A DNA stretch of 64,000 bases from Arabidopsis thaliana (Eukaryota > Streptophyta > Magnoliopsida > Brassicales > Brassicaceae), in NCBI RefSeq assembly GCF_000001735.4, contig NC_003076.8, positions 2,542,001 to 2,606,000 on the forward strand, read 5' to 3'. This document shows, piece after piece, positions 46,532 to 58,742 of this stretch (position 1 is the first letter of the stretch; each line of letters begins with the position of its first letter). Both the position numbers and the translations under genes were made by a program. The notes beneath the pieces were generated by a model that searched no databases, was not told the DNA's origin, and was given only the letters and a program-made list of their open reading frames with translations.

Positions 46532-49106
46532 ATGAACGATCTTCTGAAGGTGAGAGTTATTTCTTCTTTAGCTCCTTGTAGAATATTAGGGTTTTGTTGA
46601 GTTTGAATTGCGTTGATCATCTAATGTGGATGCTGATTTCCAAAATTGAGACTTTTTTTTTAAAACATCTTCTTTTGGTTTTCGTCTTACATTACTGATA
46701 TAATTCAATCATGAATGCCGACCACTGTTGATAATACTATCTGTTTATTGGATCTTACATTTATCTATAAGGGTTTATTATGTCAATCGATTGTTGTGTT
46801 AATTTTGATGGCTTTTGTTTATAGGGTTCGTTTGAGCTTCCCAGAGGTCAATCTTCTAGAGAAGGAGATGTTGAACTAGGGGAACAACAAGGTGGAGATC
46901 AAGGATTGGAAGATTTTTTCAAAAAGGTAATCTAAAAAGAAAGAGTGTATCTAATTTTCCTTACCAATCGGTGTACCTAAGTGTTTCCTCTTTGTCTTGC
47001 TAGGTTCAAGTGATTGACAAACAGTATGATAAGCTAGACAAGCTTCTAAAGAAACTGCAGGTACAAACCAATGACTTTCTTACCTTACGCTACAATTTTC
47101 TTCATGAAACGCAGTGTTATATATAGTATGAATGCATCAAAAGAAGAGTAAGAACTTTCATTGCATATTGTCTACGATGATTGTTGGAATTCCTTTAAAG
47201 ATTTATGATTCTGTGGCTTCTCAGTTGCCCTGTGTTTTTATGCTAAATCACATGTTTCAGTTGTGACTATTCAATTTTACTGAAGTGGTTGTTGTTGTAA
47301 ACCCTATAGGCTTCCCATGAGGAGTCAAAATCTGTGACCAAAGCTCCTGCCATGAAGGGTAATTTTTTTTTATTTTCTACATGTTTTTGTATGCATATTT
47401 TTCCGGAACTAGTACAAGCTAGTGAAAGTAATTAGGAATTTGTTGACTAGCGTTAGGATTAATGTTAGTGATTTACTATAATCTTACATATGGTTTGGTG
47501 TGTTGTGTGTTTCTCCTTATGTATTGGACAGCGATAAAGAAGACAATGGAAAAAGACGTTGATGAAGTTGGAAGTATTGCCCGTTTCATAAAGGGGAAAC
47601 TCGAGGAGTTGGACAGAGAGGTAGGATCACTGGCTCTTTTATCCTTTAGTTAGACAGTTGATTGAATATATATGTTTCTTTTTGTATGACTCTCATTCAA
47701 ATGTTGTAGAACTTGGCAAATAGACAAAAACCTGGATGTGCAAAAGGATCTGGTGTGGATCGATCAAGAACAGCAACAACACTGTGAGCATTCTTATTTT
47801 TCAATAAGATAATTTATTCTGACACCTTTGTTTTTAGGGTAGGGTTCAGCTGTTGTTAATTCAAATGCTGTAGAACTTGGTAAACAGATAATGTATATAT
47901 AAATATTCTTTGGTATGACCTTTATGAGCTTTCATTCTGTGCAACAGTTCCTTAAAGAAGAAGTTGAAAGACAAGATGGCCGAGTTTCAGGTAGGAAGGA
48001 ATGATTAACTATTCAAAAGTTTATGGAAACTGTTATTCTAAACTAAGATTGCGACTTGTTCTAGGTTCTACGAGAGAACATTCAACAAGAGTATCGCGAT
48101 GTTGTTGATAGGCGAGTTTATACAGGTATGTATGTTGATGTTATGGTATTGCTTTATTCATTGCCTTCTACCGTAACAATAGTACCGTTTCTTCTCGCTT
48201 ATTATTTTGTGTGTTTTCCTTGAATTAGTAACTGGGGAGCGGGCGGATGAAGATGTAAGTAAAGTAGTCTCTGAGTGTTGTTATGCTCTCAGAAGTTTGA
48301 ATAAAACTCATGCTTGACCATTTCTTGTTTTTCAGACTATTGATGAATTGATTGAAACTGGAAACAGCGAACAGATCTTCCAGAAAGCGATTCAGGAGCA
48401 AGGAAGAGGACAGGTTCGAGCTATTCCGTTTAATTGTGAAGCAAAATGCTTTGGACATGTTGACATTTTATTATGTGTCAAGAAATAATACAACATTAAA
48501 TCTTGCAAAAATGTTGAATGTTCCTCCCAGGTAATGGACACCTTGGCGGAAATCCAAGAACGTCATGATGCTGTCAGAGACTTGGAAAAGAAACTTCTTG
48601 ACTTACAACAAGTATGTTGGATTTCATATTTCCTTATGAACATCTTTGAACCAGAGTTTGATGCAATCTGTTAATCAAACATTTTTTTCTTCGTCTGTTA
48701 AGTCGTTGTATGAATTCATTCGCCTAAAGACAGATCTAAGAGGTTCCCCTTTTCTTGCAGATATTCTTGGATATGGCAGTTTTGGTTGATGCACAAGGAG
48801 AAATGCTTGACAATATAGAATCTCAGGTAATTTGGTACTTTTTCTACAATAGAGTCGTTACCTTTCAAAAACTAAGTAGTCTAAAGATCAAGGCACTGTA
48901 ATAGTACATACTGATGGGATTTGTGGCAAATATAGGTGTCAAGTGCAGTAGATCACGTGCAATCGGGAAACACGGCACTTCAAAGAGCAAAGAGCTTGCA
49001 GAAGAACTCAAGAAAATGGATGTGTATTGCAATTATCATCCTCCTCATTGTGGTTGCAGTGATCGTTGTTGGTGTTCTCAAGCCTTGGAAAAACAAGAGT
49101 GCTTGA
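46532..49106 (+). CDS. SYP132: Plasma-membrane Qa-SNARE syntaxin
   Basis: Thirteen exons give 304 residues: 46532-46549, 46825-46926, 47004-47060, 47310-47358, 47532-47620, 47710-47783, 47948-47990, 48065-48125, 48229-48254, 48336-48413, 48531-48611, 48761-48826 and 48936-49106. The first coding exon is only 18 nt (MNDLLK). The order is a short N-terminus, the Habc three-helix bundle (about residues 35-150), a linker, the SNARE motif with the zero-layer Gln at Q238 (DAQGEML), a basic patch (QKNSRKW) and a C-terminal membrane anchor (about 278-297). It marks the plasma membrane for secretory vesicle fusion, including cytokinesis and secretion of defence proteins. The length matches SYP132. Confidence 0.95.
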
Positions 49107-49710
49107 GGAAAGAAAGAATGTACAAAAGAATATCAAATCCTTATTCACGGCTTTGAGTGAGAGTGTTTTGTTTATGATGTGTGTTTTTTTTTTTACCAAG
49201 AAACGAAAAAAAAAAGAAACAAAATTCTACATTCTTTTAATTGGATCAAACAAACCAATTTCCCCTTATGATTGTGCAATTTCACGTGGATTAAAGGAGG
49301 TACTTCTAATTATTTCAATTTCTATGTTTTGTGTTTGCGTTATTTACAAGACATGAAAATATAAAAATGTTTTGTACTGGGTAATTTTGTCAATTGCAAA
49401 TATCAAACGTAAGAGAAGAATGTTTTCGTTTGCGTTTAGGAAAAAAACTAACTATTATCAAAAGCTTAGAACATGCATGTAAAAGATGATAAGAAAAAGT
49501 CATAATATATTCTATATCTTGTAAGTTGTAACAGACTACAAAACAAGTGTTTATCCTCAACCTAATTAACTTTTATTTCGCCTTTTTTATTATTGAAACA
49601 ATTAGGTTAAAAACCTAAAACCTCAGCCGCCGAAAATGAATACATAATTTATATATATATACTGAGCTAGGGATAAAAGAATGAAAGAAAACTAGAGACA
49701 AAAGTTAACC
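49107..49710. other. Spacer after SYP132
   Basis: This is 604 bases of AT-rich DNA with the SYP132 3'UTR and the promoter of the next gene. A TATA-like ttatatatatatac lies near 49650-49661, about 55 bases upstream of the next ATG. No gene is seen. Confidence 0.45.
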
Positions 49711-50899
49711 ATGAGCGGTAAAGGCTTCGAAGAAGACAACCAAACACTTGAAATCTTGAGGCTCGCGTTGGGGTGGACCAAGAGTGAAATCTACGTGTTA
49801 ACGATGCACTGGCTCATTGTCGGCGTCGAGATGTACTTGTTCTGGCCTTTATATCCAAATTTCCCACACGTTTGGGGAGATAGTGTTATGGGAATGGTGA
49901 TGATTCAATACGTTACTGGCGTGATAAGCTATGCTTCGATGTCGCATCCTTTAACAGCCCTGTTAGGACGCGTTAGCCATCTAAGTGGTAATGTTGCCAT
50001 TGCCATGCTTTTGTTCCATACCGTTTCTCACCACATCGTTCTATGGATTGCAATACCTTCTTCTTTATGGCTCGGTTCCGTTTTGCTCTTTACTTTGGTT
50101 GATTCATTCTGTATCATAAACTCATCCCCACCTGAACAATATCAGCTTTTATGTTAGGGTTTTTATTTTGATTATCTTGAGAACTTTTTCTCATATAGCT
50201 ACTAGATACGTTTATCTCTACTCTATCTATATTACTTCCTCTGTCGCGTACATCCTCTTCCTGATCGTCGCTGAAGTCGAAGACAACGTGTCGGTCGATT
50301 GGATTAGTCATATGCTTGGATTGTTGGCTCTAGCATTCCTCGTAGCAATTGTGTCCGTGGAATTCGCAATTGGATTTGGTTCTTTTACCAGTCTTGTTTG
50401 TTTCTGGTATATCGTGAAACACTTCAAGGAAAAGGAAACCCTAGATCCGTCGTTAGCCCCAATTTCAAGCAGCTCAGAGAAGTTAAATCTTGTTATCTTG
50501 ATGGCTCTTGGAGGAGCCATTGTGTTTGTCCAGATTGGATTAGCTATGGGACTTGAGCAAACTAAACTTTCCCCGATTTATTTTGGATTCTCGTTTGCTT
50601 CCTATGTTTTCTTCCGATTCATTGAAGTGTTGGAAGGGAACATCACCGTCAAATCAATCTCTGCTCATATCAGCCGTTGTGCAGGAATACTCAGTCTTTG
50701 TTTCTTCGTCGGATTGATTTCTCAAGAGTTTGCTATAGGTATCTTCGTCTCTACCCTTGTGTTACTCTTGCTCTACCTTTGCAAGAGTTGGTGCAAGAGT
50801 TGGTTGACCAATCCAACTGCCCAAGACTTGGCCGACGAAGTTCAGACGCTTCTCCAATTCGAAGATATCCCTCATTCCAGCGGTGGTGAAATCGTATAA
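49711..50899 (+). CDS. Polytopic membrane protein of unknown function with internal repeats
   Basis: I model two exons, 49711-50110 and 50199-50899, giving 366 residues. The two reading frames are offset. An 88-base T-rich intron (donor GTATCA, acceptor TTTTTCTCATATAG) joins them in frame as LVDSF-S-TRYVYLYS. About eight to ten hydrophobic helices are visible. Two parts look like an internal duplication: one runs from YSIYITSSVAYILF to VEFAIGF, the other from YFGFSFASYVFFRF to QEFAIGI. Both contain a helix-loop-helix ending in the same EFAIG motif. The C-terminus is soluble and acidic. I do not recognise the family. Without the intron the first frame would stop at 50157 and the protein would be broken, so a frameshifted pseudogene is the alternative. 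Confidence 0.68.
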
Positions 50900-51241
50900 A
50901 TAGTTTTTGTTGGGTCAAAACATTTAAGTCCTTTTTTTTTTGCTATTATGTTGGATAAAGGCCATATTATAGTCTACGGGCCGGTGAAAATGAAAGCCCA
51001 AATAGAACCATTAAACAAACAGTGATTGTTACTTTGCTTGTTTTTTTCTAACAATTTTTGATCCGAAAACCCATCATTCCAAACCGAACAATCCTAGACC
51101 GAAATCATCAAACCAAATCCGAAGAACTAAAATACTGCAAGACTGAGTCATATAAGGTTACAACTTACAAACTGAAACTAAAGAAGAAGATTAAACAGAG
51201 TTGCTTAATAATAGACAAAGCCATTCCTTCGTCTAGTGATT
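50900..51241. other. Spacer between convergent genes
   Basis: This 342-base stretch holds the 3'UTRs of the membrane-protein gene and of the minus-strand asparaginase gene. It has several accgaa motifs near 51060-51125. No gene is seen. Confidence 0.45.
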
Positions 51242-52586
51242 TCAATTGTTTGGCCAGATTGCGATCTCAGAGTAACCATCTTCGCTAGCACAAGCCCTGA
51301 ACATTCCGGTAGTGTTAAACGGCATTGTGACTTCACCATTGGCAGAGACAGCAACGAGTCCACAGCTTCCTCTGGGAACAGATTGGTCAACAACATAAGC
51401 CGCTGCCTCAGTCAAAGACAAGCCTTTATATTCCATGAGTGCAGCCACGTCTCTAGCCACGGTTCCACGGATGATATCCTCTCCTTTACCTGTGGCTGAG
51501 ATGGCACAAAGGTGGTTAGCGTAAGTTCCTGCGCCAATGACTGGCGTATCCCCAATTCTGCCAACCATTTTGTTGACATAACCGCCCGTTGATGTAGCCG
51601 AAGCTAGATTTCCAGCACTGTCCACAGCTACACATCCGACCGTTCCTATTTGGCTGTCACCGCAATTGTCCGGTACTTTCGGACTAGGGACTGTGTAATC
51701 CAACTGTAATCAAGGAATTTAAAGATCGTTAAGAAGCACAAGGCAAGGGGAGGATTATATCATCATTTGATGAACACAAACCTCGAGAAAAAACATAGTA
51801 CCTGGACTCGATTGAATTCTTTGGCCTGCTTTAGCCTTGCAATGTTTTCAGGAGTTATGAAATGGCTAGAATCTACCGTCTCAACACCCTATAAAACCGG
51901 AATCCATGGAAAGATCTACAATGAGCAGAGTTTAATAATCAATACAAGTCACCAAAAGAAGAGAGTAGAATACACTGACATGTGCTCTTGCAAAAGCTTC
52001 AGCAGCATCGAATGCAAGATATATATGAGGAGTTTTCTCCATGACGAGGCGAGCTAAAGAAATGGGATTAACAACAGTGGTCAAGCCGGAGACAGCTCCA
52101 CATCTTTTGGTTTTACCGTCCATAATGGAAGCTTCCATTTCAACAGTGCCTTGTGCAGTTAAGACAGATCCTTTACCCGCATTGAAGTCCGGGTGGTTCT
52201 CAAGTTCACGAACCTTACAAATGGTGATCGTATCAAATTTGGGACTAGTTAACTGATCACTAGAGAGAGTGAGTTTTAAAAATAAATCTAAAATTGGTTC
52301 CGAATTCTCTGTTTCGTCATCGATTATTCCAAACTCTAGACAAAATTATCAAAACGCATGGATCCGACCAGCTGCCATATGCCAAAGAAAAAAAAACAAT
52401 TATCGAGAAAGAGAGGCGTACGACAAGTTCGGCGACGTCCAAGGGAGGCTTGCCGGATTTGAGGGCGGAGATGCCAAGATCGAGGCAGTGACGGAGGGCG
52501 CTCTCACGAGGGATACGTCGCTCGTCGGGGAGATCGATCGGAATGTCTCCGGCACCGCCGTGTAGCGCAATCGCCCACCCCACCAT
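51242..52586 (-). CDS. ASPGA1: Isoaspartyl peptidase / L-asparaginase, potassium-independent type
   Basis: Minus strand. Exons are 52586-52422, 52213-51980, 51888-51802 and 51703-51242, giving 315 residues. This is an N-terminal nucleophile hydrolase. The precursor cuts itself before a Thr, which then acts as nucleophile. Here the motif QIGTVG places it at T183, with CGDSQ before it. The start [16 protein letters not shown] has the family's HGGAG motif, and [20 protein letters not shown] and TGKGEDIIR line the substrate pocket. The enzyme releases ammonium from asparagine and removes isoaspartyl dipeptides, important in seeds and young tissues. The length matches Arabidopsis ASPGA1 as I recall it. 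The start codon is only 267 bases from the 3' end of HRQ1 on the same strand. Confidence 0.94.
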
Positions 52587-52853
52587 CTTCCGCCGTATAA
52601 CTTAAAGACACGTTGGCTCACTTTTCCCAGACTATTTTAAAGCCTTTTAGTTACAGATCTTTTCAGATTCAAACTTTATATTATTATTGAATTACAAGTT
52701 TTTTTTTTTTTTTTGTGTGTGTCAATTACAAGATTTTTATTAGTAACAAAAATGTGTTGTTAACTAGTCAGTCAATCAAATCTATTTTAACCTTTTGAAT
52801 GAATTAGATTTACAAAAAATGAAAAAAATTGTAATCTTGAGATGTCTGATGAT

Positions 52854-55800
52854 TCAATCTTCCTTCGCGTCCAAAACGCCCTAAACGCAATATTAGATAA
52901 CAATGATCAGGCTTTATAGCCAATCTCTTTTTAAAAGTTTTTGTAGTAATATAGAAAAAAAGTAAGAAATCATTTAGTATTTTTTTTGGTTACCTGCATG
53001 ATCATGATGGCTGCTTTCTTATGTAGGAGTTCATTGTACCCTCGGCAACCAAAAGTCTGAGCGCACTTGGGGCAACCAGTTTCAGGTGGGCATTTTTCGC
53101 AAGACCTTAAGAGATCACGAGCATCTTTTAGAAGCTCAAAGAAGAGCGGACAGATCTGCAGAACAAAATGTTCAAGAATTAGTCATCATATTCAACAATT
53201 GAAACTTGAGAATTTACTTTCACAGTTTTACTTCCACTTACCTTGGCGGATATGCCAGTTCCTCCAGGATGACGATCATATACTAAGATTCTTGCTGGGA
53301 AATACCGTTGCTCTTGCGGATTTGGACATTCTGGAGCTATGTCTGAATAGTTGCATGTCACTCTTGTTGGAACAACGTTGACAAGGGCGTGACAAGCTGC
53401 GTGTAAACCAGCACGGAATGGCAAGTTTGCCGTCTCCACTGCTAGTTTTACCGACATCGGCACTTGAATCCAAACAGCCTATTATCCACAATAAAACCAG
53501 ACTTAAAATTACAGCGGAAACAGAAAAGACTGTATGTGTGTTGTGTGAGGCTGCTGCATGTTTAAGAATAACCTGTGATTGGTAAGTGTAACTTGGGAGT
53601 GAAAGCTCAACATCATCAATTACTTCATTGTTTCTTCTTCGGATACGAAGAAATCCAAACCACTTTGTTGTCACTCTACATGCATGAGTTTGTGGTGTTG
53701 GCTTCTTTGGAGCCTTGACCGGGTAAGCCTGAAACATGAACTTGGTAATGAATTTTACACAAAGATGCACAACTATCAAACAAGAGAGCCACAGTTATAC
53801 TTACAGTGTCACCACCAGTTACTTTGATATCAGTGTAATCCCGAGTCCTGGTGTAGTAATCCACGTTTACTAGTTCACACAGAGCTACCTTTTCTTTTAT
53901 ATCCAGACTCGTGACCAGGTAGTTCCTTCCTTGGTTCATATAAATAGCTCCTTCATATACGTGGAAAAACGCTTTGCTTTCCTCGATTTCATCGAGAACA
54001 TCTTTACTTTTTTTTTCCATGACTCTGTATCTTACTGTCTCTATGGCCCGTATAGAGACTATCCTCGCAGGATTTTTCTGAGAAAATGTTGACCAGCAAA
54101 GGTATTTAGAGCAAGGAAACTCGGTTTCGGGTTGTATTTTTCAAAGTAACTGCTCGGATATATACCTCTCGACCAATATAGTTCCATATTCTAGAAGAAG
54201 AATCACGGGATGGATCAAAACTCAAGAATCCTTTGTTCCTGAGCTCAGCAAGAGGGTCGCTTAAGCCAGAACCAAAGTGCTGTTGATCATATTGTAAGCT
54301 CAACGGATGCTCAAGAGCAGCACAAGCCAAATGTTGCATAAGGACCTACAAGAAGAAAAAGTATCAAAGCAAGTTGGTATAATCTCAGCTAGAGTATTAA
54401 GTATTAACAGTTGGCACAAGAACCCAAACAGTATATACTACTAACATGCTTATTTTGAGAATCAATATGGCAACACTCAATTGGGCTACCAAAGAGTTTG
54501 TCCGGAAAGCTCATGTAGTATTGGTCAAGCGGGCCGAGAAAGGCAACATATACAGCAAGAGAGGGCTTTTGTCGCCTTCCAGACCGACCGGCTTGCTGCC
54601 AAAGACTGAAACTCAAAATTGATCAGTCATTGTCAGCGGCAGCTTATAGAATTTCAGTTCTAAGAGGGAAAAGAAAAGAGTAAATCACACTCATTTACCT
54701 GGCAATACTCCCGGGAAAACCTAAATGAAGAGTTACATCGATGTGACCAACATCAATCCCCAACTCAAGTGCGTTTGTTGCAGCAATGCCACAAAGCTTT
54801 CCACCAAATAAATCACTCTCTATTTTCCTCCGGTCCTGCAAAATATTAAAAATACCAATCTAGTAAATACAATTCATCTACAAACAACACCAAAGTTCAG
54901 ACACATAAATACAGAAAATGTACCTCAGCAATGTAGCCTCCACGATATGAGGTTATGGCTTCAACCAGATGAGGGGCAGTCTCAGCTAGAATTTCACGTC
55001 TGCGGCATATTTTATGGATCTTAAACTCCATAAACATTATTTAATCATACACTCTTGCGTGATTTTTTTGTTTCTATCAACGATTAACAAGAGAACTTAC
55101 GTCAAACACAGAACAAGTTCACAGAGTTTGCGAGATGGACAAAAAGCAATACAACGTAATCCATGCTGAACCATCTCTGCGAAAAGGTGTGAAACTTCAG
55201 AAGCTGGGCTGTAAAGAAATGAAATGATATTTAATGTTAGCTAAAGATTGATGAAAATAAATTTTGATTTCTTGTAAGGCAAATAACTAAATTACCCTGA
55301 TAGTGTATCGACAGCAGCTCCAGATGGTTTATCTGCAGCAGCTTCACTACTACTCACGACTTTTGAACTTTTTTCAGATTTCTGTAATACAACAGTTGAA
55401 ACAAGGAGTAAATAAAGATTCCAAATTGGTTCAAAAATAAATCTAGGAAACTGAACCATACACTTGTTGGAGGAGCTGATGGATTCCACAAGACAAAAAG
55501 CTTTTCAGAGGAAGGACTTCCATCTATTGTTACCAGCTCGAGCTCAGATAGGTTTGCAAGCTCCTACACCAACAGCAAATCATGTTTTGATCCAGTATGA
55601 TAGAATTGGATAAGATAATATTTTATCAAGATAATCGGTAACGTAAGCCTACCATGCAATGTTCTCGAGGATTAGCAGAAGTTGCAGTGCAAAATATGAA
55701 AGAAGGATTGACACCATATACTGAAAAGTAAGATATGTTCGGTTATTCAAAGTATAAATGGACGAAATTCATAATGAATACTACTGGTTTGACCATGGGA

Positions 55801-58114
55801 TCAGTACTGCACCATGAGAGCACAGGCGGCGAAGTCTTCTCAATATAAGGGCCATGTGGCAGCCAAATGGTCCTTTGTAAATATGGGCTTCATCAATCAC
55901 AATGTACCTGCAATTTTTAACTTAGACTCCACTTAATTCATGAATTATAAGGTGGCCTTGTTCCTCTTTAAAAACCAATTCATGTCTTGCAATGATTCTA
56001 GTGATATTAGTCAATCTTAAAATGAGAGGAGAAAGATGTGTTACCTAAGGTTAGATAAAATCCGGCTGAATTGTTCTTTATGGCGACGCAAAATTGATAT
56101 ATGTAACATATCAGGATTTGTGATCAGCTACATGCATAAATTCCAATAATGTTAGTAAGAGAAATACGTATTCGGGAATTCAGATGAGACTGAGGGAATG
56201 AATTACTATTCTATTGGGGTGAAAAGGACAGTAAGAAATTACCAGTCTAGCATTACTCCTCAGCCTTGTTCTATCCTTGTAAGGAGTATCACCATCGTAT
56301 ACACCCATGTTTATGCTTGCTTCGAATCCTTTTATCAAATCAGACAATGCTCTTAATTGATCCTGAGCTAAGGCCTATTCAAACAAACAGCAAATCTCTT
56401 TTAGTTATAGCAATTTTAAAAAGTTTTGAGATCTCTGAGTAAAAAAACTCAAAAGAAAAAGAGACAAGCTGAGTAACCTTGGTCGGAAATAAGTACAAGG
56501 CACAAGAATTTGTATCTTTGCACAATTCCTCAAAGACTGGCACGTTATAGCAAAGAGATTTTCCACTGGAAGTCATAGTTGCAACCGCAACATTCTTTCC
56601 AGCCAAGGCTGCTGAAATTGCTTCAGCCTGATGGCTGTATAATGTGTTGAGACCAATTCGTTTCAAGGCAGACTTGGTGGTTTCCGAGAGCTTATCTGAC
56701 ATTTCGACGTAGGCAGATTTTCTGGCCTTGATAACTTCAACGTGAACTACCTGTCCTTTAGATCCAATACCATTCCTGAGATGTTCAACCATCTCCGATG
56801 GTAGCAGTGAATTTGTGGCATGACACAAAGTCTGGAATTTACGAGAACCAGAGGTAGGACAAGTGCCTTTCCCAGCCTGTCTAGCTTCGTTTCCACCATC
56901 AGCTCTTCCTTCACTGGCAAATTTAAGCAAGCCCTCCAAGGAAATAGCTATTCCACTCTCACCTGTATTTTTGTTCAGTAGCGATCTGATGGACTCCCAG
57001 AAATCAGACTTAAAGGAAGCCTCCCGTTTTTTCATGGCACTAAAGAGCTTTGCAAGAGGAATTTTTTTACGACCTGATTTTTCATCCATCTCCAGATAGT
57101 CAGCTATAACTATAGCGTTCTCATAGTTCACAGCCTCATAGTCATCAGTGATAACCTTTACTACCTACAAACAACCATTGGCGGTTACATATAAAAACTT
57201 CTTGTCACAGAATAAGTAGGTATACTTAAAAGATATAGGGGAAAAAAAATCACCTTGGGGCATATAACAGAGAGATTCTTAACGTCTTGTATACGAACAC
57301 GAACTCCAGACATAGCTAACCGGGAAAGAGATTCCTTCAAGCGGGTTAAATATAACTTTTCTCCATGTGATTGAAGAACATATGAAAAAATATTCAAAAA
57401 CGCGAATGTCTCCATAGACAATTTCACCCAATCAGGACAAGAACACAAAGAGCTACTTGAATCCCATGACATCAAGCATTTTGTAGAACCTGGAGATGTC
57501 AAGCAATTCCTGGACTTTAAAACCTCAGCAAGCTTCTCTGTGTTCTGACCCTTGAATGCATCTTTACACTCAGACTCCAAATCATCATTAAAGAATCCAT
57601 ATGGACACGCTTCTTCATCCCGTTTTCGTTTCTCACCAACACAATGATCCTCAGCTCTTTTAGCGTTTTCATCTTTCATAGTTGAGGTTCTTGAACTCAA
57701 GGAGGAAGGTTTTGATAAATCAGGTTTTGGAGTCTGTCGAAGTTCCTTCTTCTTAAACGGAAATAAACCCAAGATATCACCGTCATTAATAGTAATCGCA
57801 GCCACTCTAGTGTCCAATTTCAATTTCTCACCCTACAAAAAGAGAGAAATTCTAATTTTATCCTTGAAGAGCTGATTTAGAAAACGAAACTTGAAAGCAA
57901 TCGCGAACGAGTGTAGTAGAATAATAAGCATTACCTTGATATACAGATGGAAATTGGAAGAAGAGGAAGCGGGAGGGAAACAGGATTTTAGGGCTTTCTT
58001 TAGGTCACGAATTGTCCCGTCAGAGGAAACCTGAACGGTCGTCGATTCGCCGTTAATGCTTCGGACAGAGATCGGAACACTGTCTCCTCCGCCGCTGCGT
58101 CTCTCGTTCTCCAT
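52854..58114 (-). CDS. HRQ1: RecQ-like DEAH-box helicase HRQ1 with N-terminal ubiquitin-like region
   Basis: Minus strand, nineteen exons: 58114-57935, 57832-57254, 57164-56478, 56374-56243, 56127-56045, 55907-55813, 55720-55653, 55563-55462, 55381-55296, 55208-55101, 54999-54924, 54835-54699, 54605-54446, 54345-54166, 54077-53805, 53728-53573, 53478-53242, 53155-52994 and 52880-52854. The total of 3528 nt gives 1175 residues with all phases consistent. Residues 14-95 or so resemble a ubiquitin-like fold (RSINGESTTVQVSSDGTIRD). Helicase motifs are clear: ATMTSSGKS (448-456), LFPTKALAQDQ, VIDEAH (557-562), FCTATSANP and QQAGRSGRR. The C-terminal DUF1998 part has Cys clusters (CEKCPPETGCPKC). 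HRQ1 is a 3'-5' helicase acting in DNA crosslink and G-quadruplex repair. The gene order and motifs make the assignment strong. Confidence 0.93.
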
Positions 58115-58742
58115 TACCGGATTTTACTTTTTCCTTCCATTAACAAAGAAAGAACTTTTTAATGTATATATAGTTTTAAAACTTTGTTGGGCTTTGAACT
58201 CGACTTCGTATCGATGGGCTAATGGCGCGGAATTTTTGACACAGCCGAATTCGGCACGTGTGAAATATTATTATTATTTTGTATTTTTTCCCACCCGTGT
58301 GAACTATTATTAGATTAAGATTATCACTAAAAAGACCTTACCTTATTAAAAGGAATTCAATGTGAGCCCAAACTATATTTTGTTAACTAATTAAGCCCAA
58401 ATTCATCATTCCACGATTTCAAGTTGAACAAGTATGGCTGCTTTAGATTCCAAAGTTGATAGATTTCCTTGTTAAGAGTATATCTAAAGTAAACTATTGA
58501 ACAGATGCATTATACAATCTGATTTTATGTTCCCAATAATGTAGAAGATCATATAGATACATACATGCTCAAATGAAGAAACAAAAACTCAGAGTTGCGT
58601 TCATTGGTTTAGGGGAAAACCATAACTTTATGTTTCTCACATAAGCTTTTCTTCTCCAATTTCTTCATGGTACAAATCTACATACTCCTAAAACAACCCA
58701 AGGAGAGAAATATCCTATAAAGAAGTAAGTACCTGAAGATGA
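58115..58742. other. HRQ1 promoter and MPB2C 3' flank
   Basis: This is a 628-base spacer between two minus-strand genes. It includes gcacgtgtg near 58255. I see no other gene or repeat. Confidence 0.45.

Noticed and set aside
58221-58233. E2F-like sequence (attccgcgcc on the minus strand) upstream of HRQ1
   Set aside because: It misses the central C of the WTTSSCSS consensus, so I do not call it a site.
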